Shown: positions 36,961 through 51,717 of the stretch, piece after piece
Numbering within the stretch: the first letter of the stretch is position 1
How the letters are laid out: each line of letters begins with the position of its first letter
Assembly (NCBI GenBank): GCA_964017155.1
Contig: OZ024861.1
Location: forward strand, 30,211,777 to 30,275,776
Origin: Oasisia sp. SBJ-2009
Taxonomy: Eukaryota; Annelida; Polychaeta; Sabellida; Siboglinidae
Direction of reading: 5' to 3'
DNA: 64,000 nucleotides
Notes under the pieces: model-generated
Databases searched by the model: none
Seen by the model: the letters and a program-made list of their open reading frames with translations, nothing else
What the model was told of the DNA's origin: nothing
Program-made: the position numbers and the translations under genes

Positions 36961-38046
36961 CACTTGGAAATAGTCACGGTTCCGCTATGCACTGTGATGC
37001 ACGCGGTGACGTCATCATTGTTTAGCCGTCGTAAAAATGCGCGTTCGAAAATGCGTTTTTTGTGTGTGTTTTACCGCGCATATTTGAAATGAAAACGCCC
37101 GCCATGTTGAGGATGCATCGTTCCCGAACATCCCGGTTTTTCGCCTGTTTAAATGCGTTACGGTTTGCCGATTTTTTTGGAATTTCAAGTCGAAGGTGAG
37201 TTTCAGACCTAATTTACATATTCTGCGGGGGGTCAGAGATCGTTAGGACCCTTGTAGAGATTACTATTAAGGTCTAAACTAATTTTATTCAAAATTTCAC
37301 AACGATCCCTGTTCCCGCAATGCACTTAATGGAGGCCGCCATTTCAGATACCGCTTAGGACACGGAGAGAAATATGATGAAAACCCCGGCCATACTTTGT
37401 CCATTAAACCAATCATCGCACCTTGTAATTGAAATAATAGCTCACAATATAAAAGACAATAAAGTTACAAACATGATCATAGACATTGCTTTGATTATTT
37501 TTACTCTTGCTTCAAGGATTAACTGGATTTTAATGACATAAGCAGGCTAGATTGAATCACCAGCTAGCCATTCCTCTACTCTGATTGGCTTTTGAAGGTC
37601 ACGTGACGGGGTTTGCAGTCTTTCAGTGGCTGGTTTGTAAATAAAAGCACATGTCATTCAGTTTGTTTTATTTAAGACTAAAAGTTAATATTATATGTAC
37701 ATACAATAAAATAAATGAACTAATAATAAATAAAATAAATGATACACAGATAACATAGTTACAATTTAACAATAAAAAGAATGCTTTATAAATATATGAA
37801 TTATGTAAAAACAAAATTAGAGTAATTATGGTTTTGGGAATGTGGTCTTTGACTTTTGGTCTTTACTTTTATTATTTTAGTTGGGTTTTATAGGTGATTT
37901 TATTTCATTGCAGTTCAGTTAAACCTCCTGACTGGAGGAAAGATGTGCTACATTATATTTTGCCACTTTCGCGTTCAACTACTCAACTTGACCTAATCCC
38001 ACAGTATGACGTAGGCTAGTTGGTGGTGTATCACAAAGACAGCAAC
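36960..38046. other. No gene seen; possible upstream region of the 38 kb gene
   Basis: Includes a CG-richer stretch at 36,985-37,200 with gtgacgtcatc (CRE-like) at about 37,008 and another gcgcgttcgaaaatgcg segment. A promoter is possible but unproven. Confidence 0.3.
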
Positions 38047-38546
38047 ATGGATGCAGGTGAGTTAATTTATTACTATCATTATTATTTATTATAAAAGGGA
38101 ACTTTTAAAATATAAGAAAGAACGTTTAAGAAAGTCTGCTTAAGTTATGTGCAACCCTTTGAATGTGAGGTGTTTGTCTCGCTATGTCACTGTACATAGA
38201 TATTCTATTCTAGTGAAGTAGCCAGCATATAATTTCATATGTTTCAGTCATCTCTTTATTGATGCATGTTCCTAAAATATCCTACATCCTTCTTTCAGGT
38301 TCCTCTCCTCCTCCACTGCTGAAGACTGTTGGTGAACTGGAATTCTATATTGAGACTTTGAAGGCAGACATTGATGATGCTGACTGTAGATTGCTTTGTG
38401 GCACAATAAGAAAAGGATTTGTCGTCTTCTTGCATTCAGCAAACAAGTCTGCTCAATGTACCGCTACTGCGAGGCGTCTTACTGAAATTGCAAAGAACAG
38501 TGGATTAATTGTTGATAATGTGGACATGGATATTATATTATATTGA
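38047..38546 (+). CDS. Small two-exon gene, unknown function
   Basis: Exon 1 is 10 bases (38,047-38,056), ATGGATGCAG, followed by a perfect donor GTGAGT. Exon 2 runs from 38,299 (after acceptor tctttcag) to a TGA at 38,546. Splicing gives MDAGSSPPPLLKTVGELEFY and on to an 85-residue protein with KADIDDADCRLLCGTIRKG in the middle and an acidic C-terminus (DNVDMDIILY). There is no signal peptide or membrane segment. The family is not recognised. The open frame, the Ala/Gly split codon and strong splice signals support a real gene. It lies between a P-like composite and a Mutator-like pseudogene, so it may be a transposon accessory gene. Confidence 0.45.
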
Positions 38547-38549
38547 GAG

Positions 38550-40420
38550 TTACTTGTTATGTTGTCTTTGAACTGGTTTATGCCTGGTAATAGTTTGATA
38601 ACAATACCTTCTAATCCACATTGACCTCTTAGGGTAGGAAGTTTGCTTATTTTAATAAAATATATGATATTTGGGTATGTGTAGATTCATAATTAACACA
38701 GTCAGGCATGCCATATTTGCTCTGGTAATATGCAGTGTTATGCATATATATCAAATAGACACTAACAGTTCATTTAACCATCTATATTTAGCTTGCAATC
38801 AATGTCTGAAAACCCTTTCGTATTTCACAAGCAATTTATTTTAAAAGTTGGGGCACCCAGACGTATGCCATTTTTGTTGTGAAGGAAGCTCGGAAGGATA
38901 TTGAGACTTAATATTTATTTGAGTTCTAGAAATGAACTAACACCTTGAAAAAGTTTTGTGACAATACAAGCTACGCCTCATCGACCTTTTTGGGTCGGAA
39001 GTTGATCATTTATTTACATATTTCTTAGATTAGCACATATTTATGTTTTGGTACCAAATATGTACAATTTGTCTAAGGTGTGTGTATTTTGCTCACAATC
39101 AAGGTCTGAAAACCCTCCCGCGTGTGATATTTTGAATAAATCATGATGTTTATCAACTTGCTGCACATTAACCTTATGCCTTATTTATGTTCTAATTGTA
39201 GTTGTGTAATCTTTATGTTATAGAGAACAACTCCACACAATTTTACTGACACAGGCTAAAGAGTGCAGAAGATATTGACTAGTGAAATGTGAATAAAATA
39301 TTTAATTTTAACAAGCTGTCGAAAAACGTCAAAGTCCCAAATTTGAAACAGCTGTAACTTGAAAACTAGTTCAGCTAGAACGCTCAAATTTTGGATTCTT
39401 ACTAATCTTACCAAAAGTTCTCACCATACTGATCTATTCAAACATCTAAGAGATGAAAAAACCTCATTGTTTGCGTTCACACGGAATGACCCATATGTCA
39501 ACTGATAGCGGCCGAGCGATCTTGTTCTACTGGCGTGTTCTATTTATATCTATGAGTGTAAGTAATCACTTTGTTATGCACATATTTGCTATCCTGACAT
39601 GATTACCTACATTTTGCTATATTACATGATGGGGTTCTGATGGGCTTTTTTTGCGCATCGGTTATCCAACATGGCCGCTCAAATTCCAATATGGCCGCCA
39701 AATACAGTGATCAGAGCTCATATTCCGAATCCGATCTATACTTGCCAAACTCACTGTTGTCATTTGAAATAATGAGGGAATAACTTAATTATGAGCGCCT
39801 ATATTGGTATTTGAAATGTTCTTGATTATTATCGTCAATTAACCTAGTTAAGTTATAAAGAGGGGACGCAACACCGTGGATTTGTCATTTTTGACGGAAT
39901 TATTTTTTTTCTACGAATTTTCACTTTCAAAAAATTCATATAATATAATTATCTAACTTTCGATCTGTGTACGTTGATACTTTGTATGAATACGATAACT
40001 GCTATAAAAAAAAACGATTTATGATGAGCCATACTATACTGTTTTGTTTTGTTTTTGCGTAATGACGCAGCGCCGATCTAAAAATCCTCAGTTTCAATCG
40101 AATGTATCTCCCGCTATTTTGAACCTCTGTTGACATGCTGCATACCAGCAGTCAGCTTCACTATCGCACTGCATCTTGGTACCAGTGGTTTTCGGAGATA
40201 TTCTCCCGTTTCCGCGATATTCCAGTTGGAATGACCTACATCATAAATTATAATATGGCCTAACCCCGCCCGTCTACTGCAGTGATTGGATAATACGTCC
40301 ACGTGACTGCTGTGTGCCCGCTGATAGGTTGAAGTGCGCGAAAGGACGCCGTTGTTTATAATCAACATTGTATCCACGCCATTTTTATCCGCTCTTTTCA
40401 AAGTGATTTTACCTGCGACA
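38550..40420. other. No gene seen
   Basis: AT-rich. Bases about 39,350-39,440 resemble the host sequence at 17,700-17,760 and 62,460-62,500 (agctagaacgctcaaatttt), a dispersed short repeat. Two aatatggccgcc-like motifs lie at about 39,660-39,700. Confidence 0.4.
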
Positions 40421-41009
40421 CCATGTCAGATGAGAAGAAGAAACATATTGCTTCTTTCGGGAAGGGGCGCAAGCGCAGGCGACTGCAACTTAGGCAGGCA
40501 TGGACTGGACAACTGGCGACGGTGGCGGTGGCAGCGCCTCCGGTCGGGTCCGACTCTGAGAGCGACGCGAATGATAGTGACAGCTGTTACTCGCCTGTCA
40601 CTTCGCAGGTATTATTCTTTTTACATTTAGCTGATCAAATACTAAGTCGTGTGCACGTATTTATTTATTATATTATAATTGGAGGCAACCAGCATGCCGG
40701 TTTGGCTGCCTATGTACCGTGTAATAAAAATACTGTAATTTCAAGTGAAGTGTCAATGACAATGACAATGCTAGGCGGTGCTATGGCAGCGGCGCCTATG
40801 GCAGTGCCAGTGGTGAATGGACCTGGACTTGCGAGTTTGCTGAAGCTAGAATTATATTTTGTAATTTGTGCTACAGCTTGGTTCTGGTACTAGTTTTATT
40901 TCACACCAATTTCCAGTTACGTAGGTTGTTATAAAATTCAGGAATATTATGGAAATCACTCTTGCTTATTTATGATTTGAGGAATAGAGGTCACGATTGA
41001 GGAAAGTGG

Positions 41010-41305
41010 GTCACGATTTACGTAGTGCAGATAATAGACACGAATTTAGGCCGCATGTGTCTTACGGGATTTGCATTTACATTGCTGTACGTTGTAGTTT
41101 CGATAAGCACTTATATCTGACAAGTTGTCTAAATGCACGTAATCATAACAAAGGTGTTCCATTGCTTCTGCTTGTAATAATCCTTCAGGCAATATAACTG
41201 AAATACAGAATTTGGGAACAGTTCGATTATTACAAATAAAAACAAAACACAAAGTCCTATATGTTAACATGGAGAATATGGACTTACTACCCCAACTCAA
41301 ATAAT
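41010..41305. repeat. Uninterrupted copy of the dispersed repeat at 540-1,445
   Basis: Matches 555-700 and 1,316-1,445 without the intervening foldback element. The junction lies near 41,150 (taatcataacaaaggtgtt). It sits inside the intron of the Mutator-like pseudogene. Confidence 0.65.
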
Positions 41306-41326
41306 TTAATTATTTAATCTGAACTG

Positions 41327-41801
<475 letters not shown>

Positions 41802-43249
41802 ATACAGTTGCATATATTAATTGTTTTTATTTATAGACCATTGTGTTGTTATAATATAACATTTTGTTCACAGGTTATCGAACCCCAGCCTTCAATTTCG
41901 GCAACAGAGAGGAAGTTCTCCTACAGGACTACATTCAGGGATGATGGCAGTGACCGTAATGATGTGCCCGGGACAGCAGGTGACATCACGACTGTCATAA
42001 CTCGGTCCAGCATGCTGTCAACTCTAGTAAAGGGTCTGAGATGTCTGGAGTGTGGCGCTGCGTCTTTGATTATCCGTGTCGCTGACCACCGACTTGGTCT
42101 CGTCGCTGCAATGGAGACTGTGTGCACAAAGTGTGACACAGTGCTCAACTCCATCCTGACGTCCGACCGCATCGATGGGTCATCTTCAGGGAATGTGCTC
42201 TTCGTCGTCGTGCGCCAGGCAGTAGCTGCTTCGATGGACATGGGGGTTGGCCATGCCGGCTTGTTAAAATTGTGTCAATTTCTAGATATGAAGCCTCTGA
42301 CACAAACCTCCTACACAAAGCACACTCACGCCATATGTGAAGCCAACAAGATCGTCGTGACGCGGATACTGGATGATGCTGCCACCGTTGTCCGTCGTGT
42401 CTACCTGGACATTGACCCGTCAATCGGACATGATGACACCATCGACTTGACCGTTAGCTACGACGGGTCATGGATGACACGCGGTTACAAGTCACAGTAT
42501 GGAATTGGATGTGTAGTTGAGGTGATCACTGGCCTGGTGATCGACCTCCAGGTGATGTGTCTGTACTGCCAGCGGTGTGCTTATGCTAGCACCCGACACG
42601 GCGGCAGGCATACTGCAGCCTTCACGGACTGGTATTTGACGCACGAGCCCGAGTGCAACCAGAACTACGAGGGGGCGTCGGGTGGCATGGAGGTGAAGGC
42701 CGCGGAGCTGCTGAGGACCCGCTCCACCAACCGCAACTTCAGATACACCACCATTCTCTCCGACGGTGATGCCAAGACCGTCACCCGCCTCACCAACTTG
42801 AGAGTGTACGGCGACGTGGAGCTGCACAAGGAGAGTGTGTGAACCACGTCGCCAAACGCCTCAACACTGCCCTGCGCAAGTTGGCATCATCTGGGAAGAA
42901 GGCTGGAGTCACACTTGGATGCCATGGGTTTGGAAAGTTGACCGGGAGGAAGATAGAGACACTAAGCCGATACTATCGAATGGCTGTCTAGACCCACCCA
43001 CACGATGTCAACGGCATGCAGAATGCGATCTTGGCATCGTTCAACCACTGCTCGTCAAGGGAAGAGAAACCCCAGCACGACCGGTGCCCGGTGGGAGCTC
43101 GCAGCTGGTGCTTCTATCAGAAAGCACTCGCCACTGGGCAGGAGCCAGGTCCACACCGGACGAATGTGGGCACGCCACTTGCGCCCGATGTTGCGGAGCA
43201 TGTAAAGGAGGTGTACACCTTTTATAAAAATTGTACAGATGTATGTCAT

Positions 43250-44280
43250 TTGTGAATCCAAGGGGCCTGGGGTCCTGTGGATGTGCCTCCTACACTGTAG
43301 GAATTTGGTATTCCTATGAACTTTTTATAATAGGTCAATGCTAATGTGCCTCAATCAATATTGTTTGAAATATGACCCAGTTTAAATGATAATAATAAGT
43401 TGTGGCATTTTCCTATATCACTACTCCAGATGAGACAGTGGAAGATGAAGCTATGCGGTATCAACACAAATGTAGACCACACAATTTGGTTCAAAGGCCA
43501 GTAGGTTTTTGTGCCCTCAAGACGATTTCTGAATCTGCCCCTCTATGTGATATTTTATGTGGTATACTTCCCAGGGAAGCACTGCAGGAGATAAGCATCC
43601 CCTAACATCTTGTTTTGTAATTTTAGAAGCCATGCCACAGTCCCACTTGTACTGTTTGCTCTTTTCAGTATGGTGTGAATGACGGCAGTTAGCTGCTAAA
43701 TCTCTGTCCATTATGTTTAAGTAAGTGTAAACTGTAAACCTGTCTAAATCCTCAATATTCTGTTTGTCTCATCTGATATATGACATATTTTAATTATATA
43801 TTATTGCTAATATGATCCCTGGGATTTGAAATGTTGTTATTGTATAATTTATATTTATCATGTGCATTTGACATTTAAAAGGGGACATTTGAAATTCTTA
43901 AATGCATCATATTTGTATTTGATTCAGAAGTTTAATATGTTCCTCTTGATACTTCATTGACATAGTTGAACCACCACTAAATTGACACTCATTATAACAC
44001 TTGTATGCTATTTGCTACAGTATCACTATGATACCTTTAGTGTGTAGTATCATGATATATGGACATCTTGATTATCAAGCCAGTATTAAATGGTTCATTC
44101 AATACATGAGAAAGTCATCTGATGATTTATAATAACAGTAACATCTGGACAGTGGACAGCAGTTAGCAGTAATCAGTTAGAACACTAGATATTGGCACAG
44201 CAACACAAAATGAATGACACCTGATTCCATGTAGGTCTCCTTTACGGTAGAAACAGGATATTCATTACAGAAATCGTGAA
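43250..44280. other. No gene seen downstream of the Mutator-like pseudogene
   Basis: Contains a 67-codon frame from 43,402 that has an acceptor-like actccag at about 43,429 but no recognised domain. The right-hand end of the Mutator-like element was not located. Confidence 0.35.
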
Positions 44281-44284
44281 AGTA

Positions 44285-44455
44285 CCAGTAATCATGATTA
44301 CATTCTAAAGTAATCGTACTCGTACTCGAGTACATTCTAAAGTAATCGTACTCGAGTACATTTGTTTTCTGAGTACTCATACTCATGCATGTTCAAAGTA
44401 ATCATACTCGTACTCGAGTACATTTGTATTGTACTCACTCCAACTCTGAATTATT
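44285..44455 (-). mobile_element. Probable hAT-type element end with subterminal repeats
   Basis: Read on the minus strand from 44,451 it starts cagagttggagtgagtac. Repeated units of gtactcgagtac and cgagtacgattacttt follow (three or four times). hAT transposons start with CAG and often carry such palindromic subterminal repeats for transposase binding. No transposase and no second end were found. Confidence 0.4.
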
Positions 44456-45307
44456 ACCATGATATTGACTTTGGCTAGGTATGTCGTCACATATAAAATC
44501 GAATACATGTCAGAGCCATGCTAATTGTCACTTTGTTTATTGTATAGGCAGATGTGGATGTGGATGTACAGCAAAATGTCAGGCAGCTGGTATGAAGTAT
44601 CATCAACGAGAGTGACCAAAGGCTCATGCCATATTTGACAGACCATGGCATCCACCATTCCATCACCAACTGCAAAGCTAGTCAGGCGTCACCATATTCG
44701 CATGTCAAGCACTCTGCATTCTACATTCTAGTCAGCCAGGGTACCTGACCGGCATGGAAGCCAGTGTACACACCACTAGTACTGCAGAGTCTGTCACAGT
44801 GCAACACACAGTACAACTGGGATCACTTCTGGTTGACATTCGAATATACCTTCTTCAAAACTGTATTATTGATTTCTTGAGTCATCGCTTCAGTATTTCC
44901 CCTGCTATATGATGAGTGAGGTGGACCACCTCAGTATTTGTCTAAGCCATTTTGCACAAAATATGCCAGGATGGCCACATAATAGGTATTTCTTGCTATA
45001 AACATGTTTACACTTGTAGCTGTGCATTTGTTTCCTCTCTATTTCCCAGGGAATAAGTTAAAACATCCTACAAAATGCACCATTTTGAAGGTAATTAAAA
45101 AAAATTATCTATGTAGCCATGCCCCACGACTCACACAGTATATGTGCATTAATGTCTGTGTTGACACACTGGGTAAAATATGCATTATACAAGAGCAAAG
45201 ATTATTCTAGTTTTCCATGTTCAAGATAATATGTTAATAAAAACAAATGTATATTTAAATGGACATATTAAAATATTTTGATAATTTATACATTGTTGAT
45301 TGTTAAA

Positions 45308-45740
45308 ATGTTTAAATTACCTGGGTTGATCAGATGTGAGCCTCCCGCAGACTACGTATCATCAATGCATCTGCCATACCAATGCCCTGGCTGTCTTAAT
45401 ATTAGCCTCTCCTCTGCCTTATCTCAGTTTTGCATTGTAGTATGGCCTGTAGCAATATTATAATTCGAATATAGTATGCATTCATATACTGCTGTGATGA
45501 AAATGTTGATAACTATTTGAAAACCGCTGTTTAAATTACCTGGATTGATCAGATGTGAGCCTCCCGCAGACTACGTATCCTCCCTGCATCTGCCATACCC
45601 ATGTGACTGCCTTTATCTTAGCCTCTCCTCTGACTTGTCTCACTTTTGTATTGTAGTGTGGCCTGTAGCAATATTATAATTCGAATATATTATGCATTCA
45701 GATACTGCTGTGATGAAAATTTTGATAAATATTTCAAAAC
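45308..45740. repeat. Tandem duplication, two units of about 220 bases
   Basis: Units at about 45,308-45,525 and 45,530-45,740 share gatcagatgtgagcctcccg and gcaatattataattcgaata with few differences. Non-coding. Confidence 0.9.
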
Positions 45741-46815
45741 AATAGCTGGCACGTATGAGATGAAAGGTACCAGGTACATAGACAACAGCCAGGCATTGAC
45801 TACAATGGAAACAAGTGCAATAATGTTATATGTAATACTTGCATGGTATAATGTACACCTGCTCGGCTGCTGTATTAACATTTTGGTTTCATGTTTATTT
45901 TTTATTGAAAAAAATTCATCACAATCAATCATCGCTGTTATAAAAAAAAAAAATATTTGGCATAACATATAATAGAAATCAACAACAATAATAGTACTGA
46001 AATGTGAGTCGCAAAACACTGTTTTAATAATTGTGAAATATAATATAATTCTCCGTTTGACGTTCTGTTACACGAGATAACGGATGCTCCCCCTAAAAAT
46101 ACAACTTTCTTGCCCGACCGACAAGAGCCTATTACCAGCTAGTCCCCCATGTCAATTTTATTTTTAATTTCATCCCTCACGTCATCTATTCTCTCTGTAT
46201 ATGTACTTTCGCAATTACTAAGTTTATTAACAAGATCCTGCGTAATCAAATACAATACCGGTACATATCTACACAGATGCTGAGCGATATCGATGGTGAC
46301 TGTCAACTCAAAGTCAAACTGGCTTGCCTTGTACGCTTGTTGTCACTTGTGACTTGTCAGTGACACTGTCAGACTTATATTTATTATAATCTTACAAGTT
46401 AGAGAATCCGCGTCGAGTCAACGTTCACAAGAGTGAATTAGCCCCCGACTACTCGCTCTTGTTGCTGACTGCGTTAATGCACTTAATGCGTACCTTCATA
46501 GAAGAATCACTGCCTTTGACTTGCAATCTTAGTCATGACGCGCAAAAGCACGTGCGATTTGTTATTGTGCCGTAGTAGGTGATCTCGCATAAAACACGTG
46601 ACCCCAAAAGCACAGGCCGTCAGCAGCTGCTGATTGTTTCGCCAGTTATACCCGGTGTAACGGCGATTCTTTTTTTATAATTATAAAATGACAAGTACGC
46701 ATTAAAAAAAATTACTGACTGTGCATACTAGTTAAACTATTAACACATTACACAACTGGTAATAAAAGAACCGGTTTGGCGATTAGCAAACGAGTGGATT
46801 GAGTACCTTTAATAA
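45740..46815. other. No gene seen
   Basis: AT-rich. Bases 46,430-46,640 are richer in CpG, with no recognised element. Confidence 0.4.
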
Positions 46816-48310
46816 TGTGCCATTTCAAGTCTCTGTGTACATTTATTGTTTGTACAATTCATTGTTGAAATGTTCACAAATACAGTTATTTCACCAAACT
46901 GACTTCTCTTATTGCGTAGATCTAGGATATTTCTCAACCAAATGCACTTACATTTTTCGGAACTTCTCCATAATACTGCTCCCCATATTAGAACGGAGAG
47001 AAATTGACAAAATAGTATTCAATGTTTTGAAACAAATATTTTATAAAATCCTGAGAAAAAATATATGATGAAAGTAATAATAAAAATCTCTCTGTTATGA
47101 CATGCAGGTTGTATGTCAGCTATGTATACACAACGCTACAGTGGATTTGGCCTGTGCATTATGCAGATCTAGGATTTCAGCTGATACCACTGCAATTCAA
47201 AATGGCTGTCCCGATAAGGGTCTAAAGGGGATCCAAAAAATTATTATGTTGTACTTTATACCACCTGAAAGAACATAATTTATAGGTCATGTGTGTAATT
47301 TCAAGACTCTGTGTACATTTGGTGTCGTACAATTCATTGTTGAAATATTCACAAACTTTGACGTCGTTTTTCTATAATACAGTTATTTCAACAAACTGAA
47401 CTTTCTTATTACGTAGATCTCGGCTATTTCTCAACCAAATGCATTTGTTATTTCCGGGACTTCTCCATAATACTGCTCCCCATGTTATAACAGAGATAAA
47501 TTGACAAAATTATATAAGAAACAAATTCTACGTAACAAAATGTTCAAATATTATTCAATATTTTGAAAGAAATGTTTTATAAAATCATGAAAACTAAATT
47601 CTGAAAATAAAAATCTCTCTTATGACAGGCAGGTGTATGTCAGGTATGTATACACAAAGTTACAGTGGATGTATCCTGTGCGCTATGCAGATCTAAGATT
47701 TCAGCTGATGCCCCTGCAATTCAAAATGGCTGCCCTGATAAGGCTCTAAAGGGGGTCCAACAAATTATTATTATGGTATACTTTATACCATCTGAAAGAA
47801 CATAGTTTATAGGTGATATGTGTGTAATTTCAAGTGTCTGTATACATTTGTTGTCGTAGAATTCATTGTTGAAATGTTCACAAACTTTGACGTCGTTTTT
47901 CTACAATACCGTTATTTCACCAAACTGACTTCGCTTATTTCGTAGATCTCGGCTATTTCTCAACCAAATGCATTTACATTTTCGGGACTTCTCCATAATA
48001 CTGCTCCCCGTGTTATGACAGAGAGACATTTTCAAAATAATATAAGAAAATAATTCTACGTGATAAAATGTTCAAATATTATTCAATGTTTTGAAACAAA
48101 TATTTAATAAAATCATGAAAACAAAATTATGAAAGTAATAAAAAATATATCTTCGTTATAACATGCAGGTGTATGTCAGCTATGTATTCACAAAGTTACA
48201 GTGGAATTGGCCTGTGCATTATGCAGACCTAGGATTTCAGCTGATGCCACTGAAATTCAAAATGGATGCCTCGATAAGGGTCTAAAGGGGGTCCCAAAAT
48301 ATATTTTTTA
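46816..48310. repeat. Tandem repeat, three units of about 475-530 bases
   Basis: Units begin at about 46,816, 47,292 and 47,824, each with tttcaagtctctgtgtacat or a variant. Each contains acttctccataatactgctc and attcaaaatggctg near the end. The second unit carries an extra segment of about 50 bases. Stops are frequent in all frames, so it is not a repeat protein. Confidence 0.9.
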
Positions 48311-48409
48311 AATATTCACATTCCTTTTGAAATATAATTAAGATTGTCTGAAAATGTCAGCAAGCTACCATAAGAAATAACAAAAAGCCATTTTACCATA
48401 TTGCATTGC

Positions 48410-48890
48410 CTTAACTGCGAATATATGTCTACATACATATGCGGTTTTGTCGAACCATCATGAAATCTACTGCAAGCTTTTATAATAATGCAGATGTCTG
48501 CTTGTTTGTCCTAGGTGAACGGGTTACCCCGGAATATTCGCCATGATACAAGGACATCGTGCAAGAGGAGACGTCTTACTAAATTTTGGTTTCCCAAACC
48601 ACATCTATGACTATCGTGACATGTAGTGGGTGCTATTTATACGGTAGAATGGGACGCAACTGCCATATAGACCAGAAATACCTGAGCTTTAAAATATACT
48701 TGAAGATTGGCATCTAAAAGGATGAGGTGCACAAATAATTCGCGTGGTCTCTGACAGGTATACCTGGTGGACAGTCATGTCAGTAACGAACTGAACCGGT
48801 CACTCACTTGGTATAGTAATTCTCAGGAGGTGGATAATCGTACATATCAATGATTAGTTTCACCTTTTACTCACAGTCACATGGTTTCTG
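48410..48890. repeat. Dispersed repeat, second copy of 36,530-36,960
   Basis: Same order of landmarks as the 36.5 kb copy, with about 80 bases extra around 48,580-48,665. Confidence 0.8.
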
Positions 48891-49299
48891 CCACACATGT
48901 GGAAATATGAAAAACGTCCTGTCCTGTATACCGTATGCCATTAAATCGGTTTTTTTTTATACAATGGACAATACAAAACGGTCTTATGAATCTTCCATAC
49001 TGATGTAAGCTTCATAAAAATTGAACGAAAAGGCGACATTCAACACATCATGGCCTTATCGTCCGCTCGAAAAACGCACGTCCAGAAGAGCAGATGTTAC
49101 AAGTCGGTCAAACGCGTTATCCCACCTAACCACAGTGTGGCGCCACAGTACGGATCGCCTCTAGAAAAAGACGTATAGTGCATCATATGAAATATATGCT
49201 ACGTAGCGCGTACTGTATTATAGAGGCAACGGTACCCTGCTGTATTAAAGCTTCGTAACTTGCATTACAGCATTTCAGTATAACACATTTTACAGCCGG

Positions 49300-49370
49300 A
49301 TGTGATGTATTTGCACAGTTACGTCATTGATAAGTGCGATTAGCGGCAGCCATCTTGAAGTTGTGAGGTA
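49300..49370 (+). promoter_or_regulatory. Possible promoter / 5' untranslated exon of the ABCB gene
   Basis: A CRE-like ttacgtca at about 49,320 is followed by gcggcagccatcttgaagtt and a strong donor GAG/GTAAGT at about 49,369. A non-coding first exon joined to the ATG exon at 49,877 is plausible, but no transcript evidence is available. Confidence 0.3.
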
Positions 49371-49876
49371 AGTGATTCCGTTGTTTCGTTACATATATAT
49401 CGTATAATAAGGAAGTTCACACTTACCTCTATTTAAATAACGTTTTTACAAACCAGCGAAATACCACAAAGTGTGGCAGAATGTCACACATATGTGTTCA
49501 GTGTACCATTCTGCTCTAGTGTAAATGATTATACTAAGCATATAGTTGCAAACACTTAAAATAGCACACCAAACAAACGTAGCATATTAAGCAGATCTCT
49601 CGCAACGAAGATATTGGATATAGCAGTTATACTATTGCTCGAAACAGCCCTTTAGCACATATCCATAATAATACAATCGGAATATATCTGAATAAGTAGC
49701 CTTTCCAAAATCTAAGACTAAAGAAAGACACCCCACGAATACAGGCAAGTAAACAATGCTATTAACACGTTATTCTTGGAGAAGAATGTGTCTAGGCTAA
49801 TGTTCATAATCTGACGAAATGTGTTGGATATTTGAAGTGTCGCGATTGAGAGACTAAGAGAGCACAGCGGAACAAC

Positions 49877-51138
49877 ATGGCACAGCAGACAACTGACGAA
49901 GACGTGGACACGCCCAGCGAACCAGAATTGGTATCCATAAAAGCCATGGTAAGTTTGAGTAGCGTCCCTTCGAACGAGTTTAATATTCATTGACGTTGTG
50001 TCCTTGCCCACATTAAAACCACATATTTCTACTTCCCTAATCGACTAATTATATCGCCCAACAATAACGCGCAAATAGAAATAAAATACAAGTAGATTTA
50101 CGGTAATGTTGAACGTGATGGGGGTATGCATTGGCATGAATATCGTGTAACCCTCAAAGACAACGGAATTGACAAAATAACCAGAAACTTAATTATAAAT
50201 GGAAAATTCACGTGCCAACAAGCTCACAGGTTTGTATCTAGGAAAATTGGCACTACCTACAATGTTATTTCATGAGCATGAATAACAGTACTTGTTATAT
50301 CAAATCTCAGTGATATAATATTTATATTTCTTTCTTTACTTCGCACCATCCTCACAAGCCAGGGGTCTTTGAGTTACATCACTACCACTCACCGATCGTC
50401 TCCCTAAAGCTGGGAATTGAGCTAAGTGAAAATATTCCTTTATAGCAGTTGACTTTGCCAGTCACTACTGCGTCAGCCGTACGAACAGTGCAAATACCCG
50501 CCCCAATTTGAAGACGGACACACGACTGGTAGGAATCCCCCAAAAAACAATGACCCATTCACGTCCTAAACGTTGCATGTAAGACCAGGAGCATGTGGCT
50601 GTAATCACCAAACATTATCACTCGACCGGAAGCCGACCACACTCCTCGTGGGCGATTTCGTTGTTTCGCGTTAAACGAAGCTTTTTTAGGGACAGAGAAG
50701 AGATGGTATTTACGTAATCAGCCGCAGCGATCCATGGGGCGCGAGGATGCTTCGCACACAATTTAAAATATTGCTCATCTACACCGATACAACAGATCGC
50801 AGTTTCCAATACATGTCAGTCTGTCGTGAACTGACCGTGCTCATGGTTTGTTCAGTTCCGATTTGCGACGATGGCCGACGCGACTCTGATGCTGCTAGGA
50901 ACGGTCAGCGCAATGGTCCAAGGGTGTGTGACCCTCGCATTACTCGTCCTCTTTGGTGACATGATCGACACGTTCGTGACAAACGAGAAAGACGTGGGTC
51001 TGAACTATACGGCGCTCGGACTGACGGAGGAACAAATTCGAAATGACCCGGCCCTGCTGCAGTGAGTACAACACACGTCGGCATCCGTGCGTGTATTGAG
51101 TGAATCTATTCACAGACAGACACGCATACATTAACCCA

Positions 51139-51227
<89 letters not shown>

Positions 51228-51242
51228 ACACATAGGACCTAC

Positions 51243-51312
<70 letters not shown>

Positions 51313-51717
51313 GGTGACCCAAAACAACAGAACCCATAAAAAATGTCATTGATCCTACATAGATCCATCAAATTTCTTCACATTTGGTCGATTCAAACAT
51401 CAGTCTATGAATGATCTGTCCACAAAGTTTTATCCACCTGAGTCAGTTTTTATAGTTTTTATGTTCTTTTCAAAATGTGCTCCAAATGTTGTCCTCGGCG
51501 TTGAATGCACTCTTGCACACGTCGCGCAAAATTGTCAATGACTCTCACACATTTCTCCTTGGGGATTTGCCTGATCTTTCCTGTGATTGCTGCCTTCAGT
51601 AAACCTTTGTGGACAGATCATCCATAGACTGAAGTTTAAATCGACTAAATTTGAAGAAATTTGATGGACCTATGTACGATTAATGACATTTTTACGGGTT
51701 CTGTTTTTTGGGTCACC

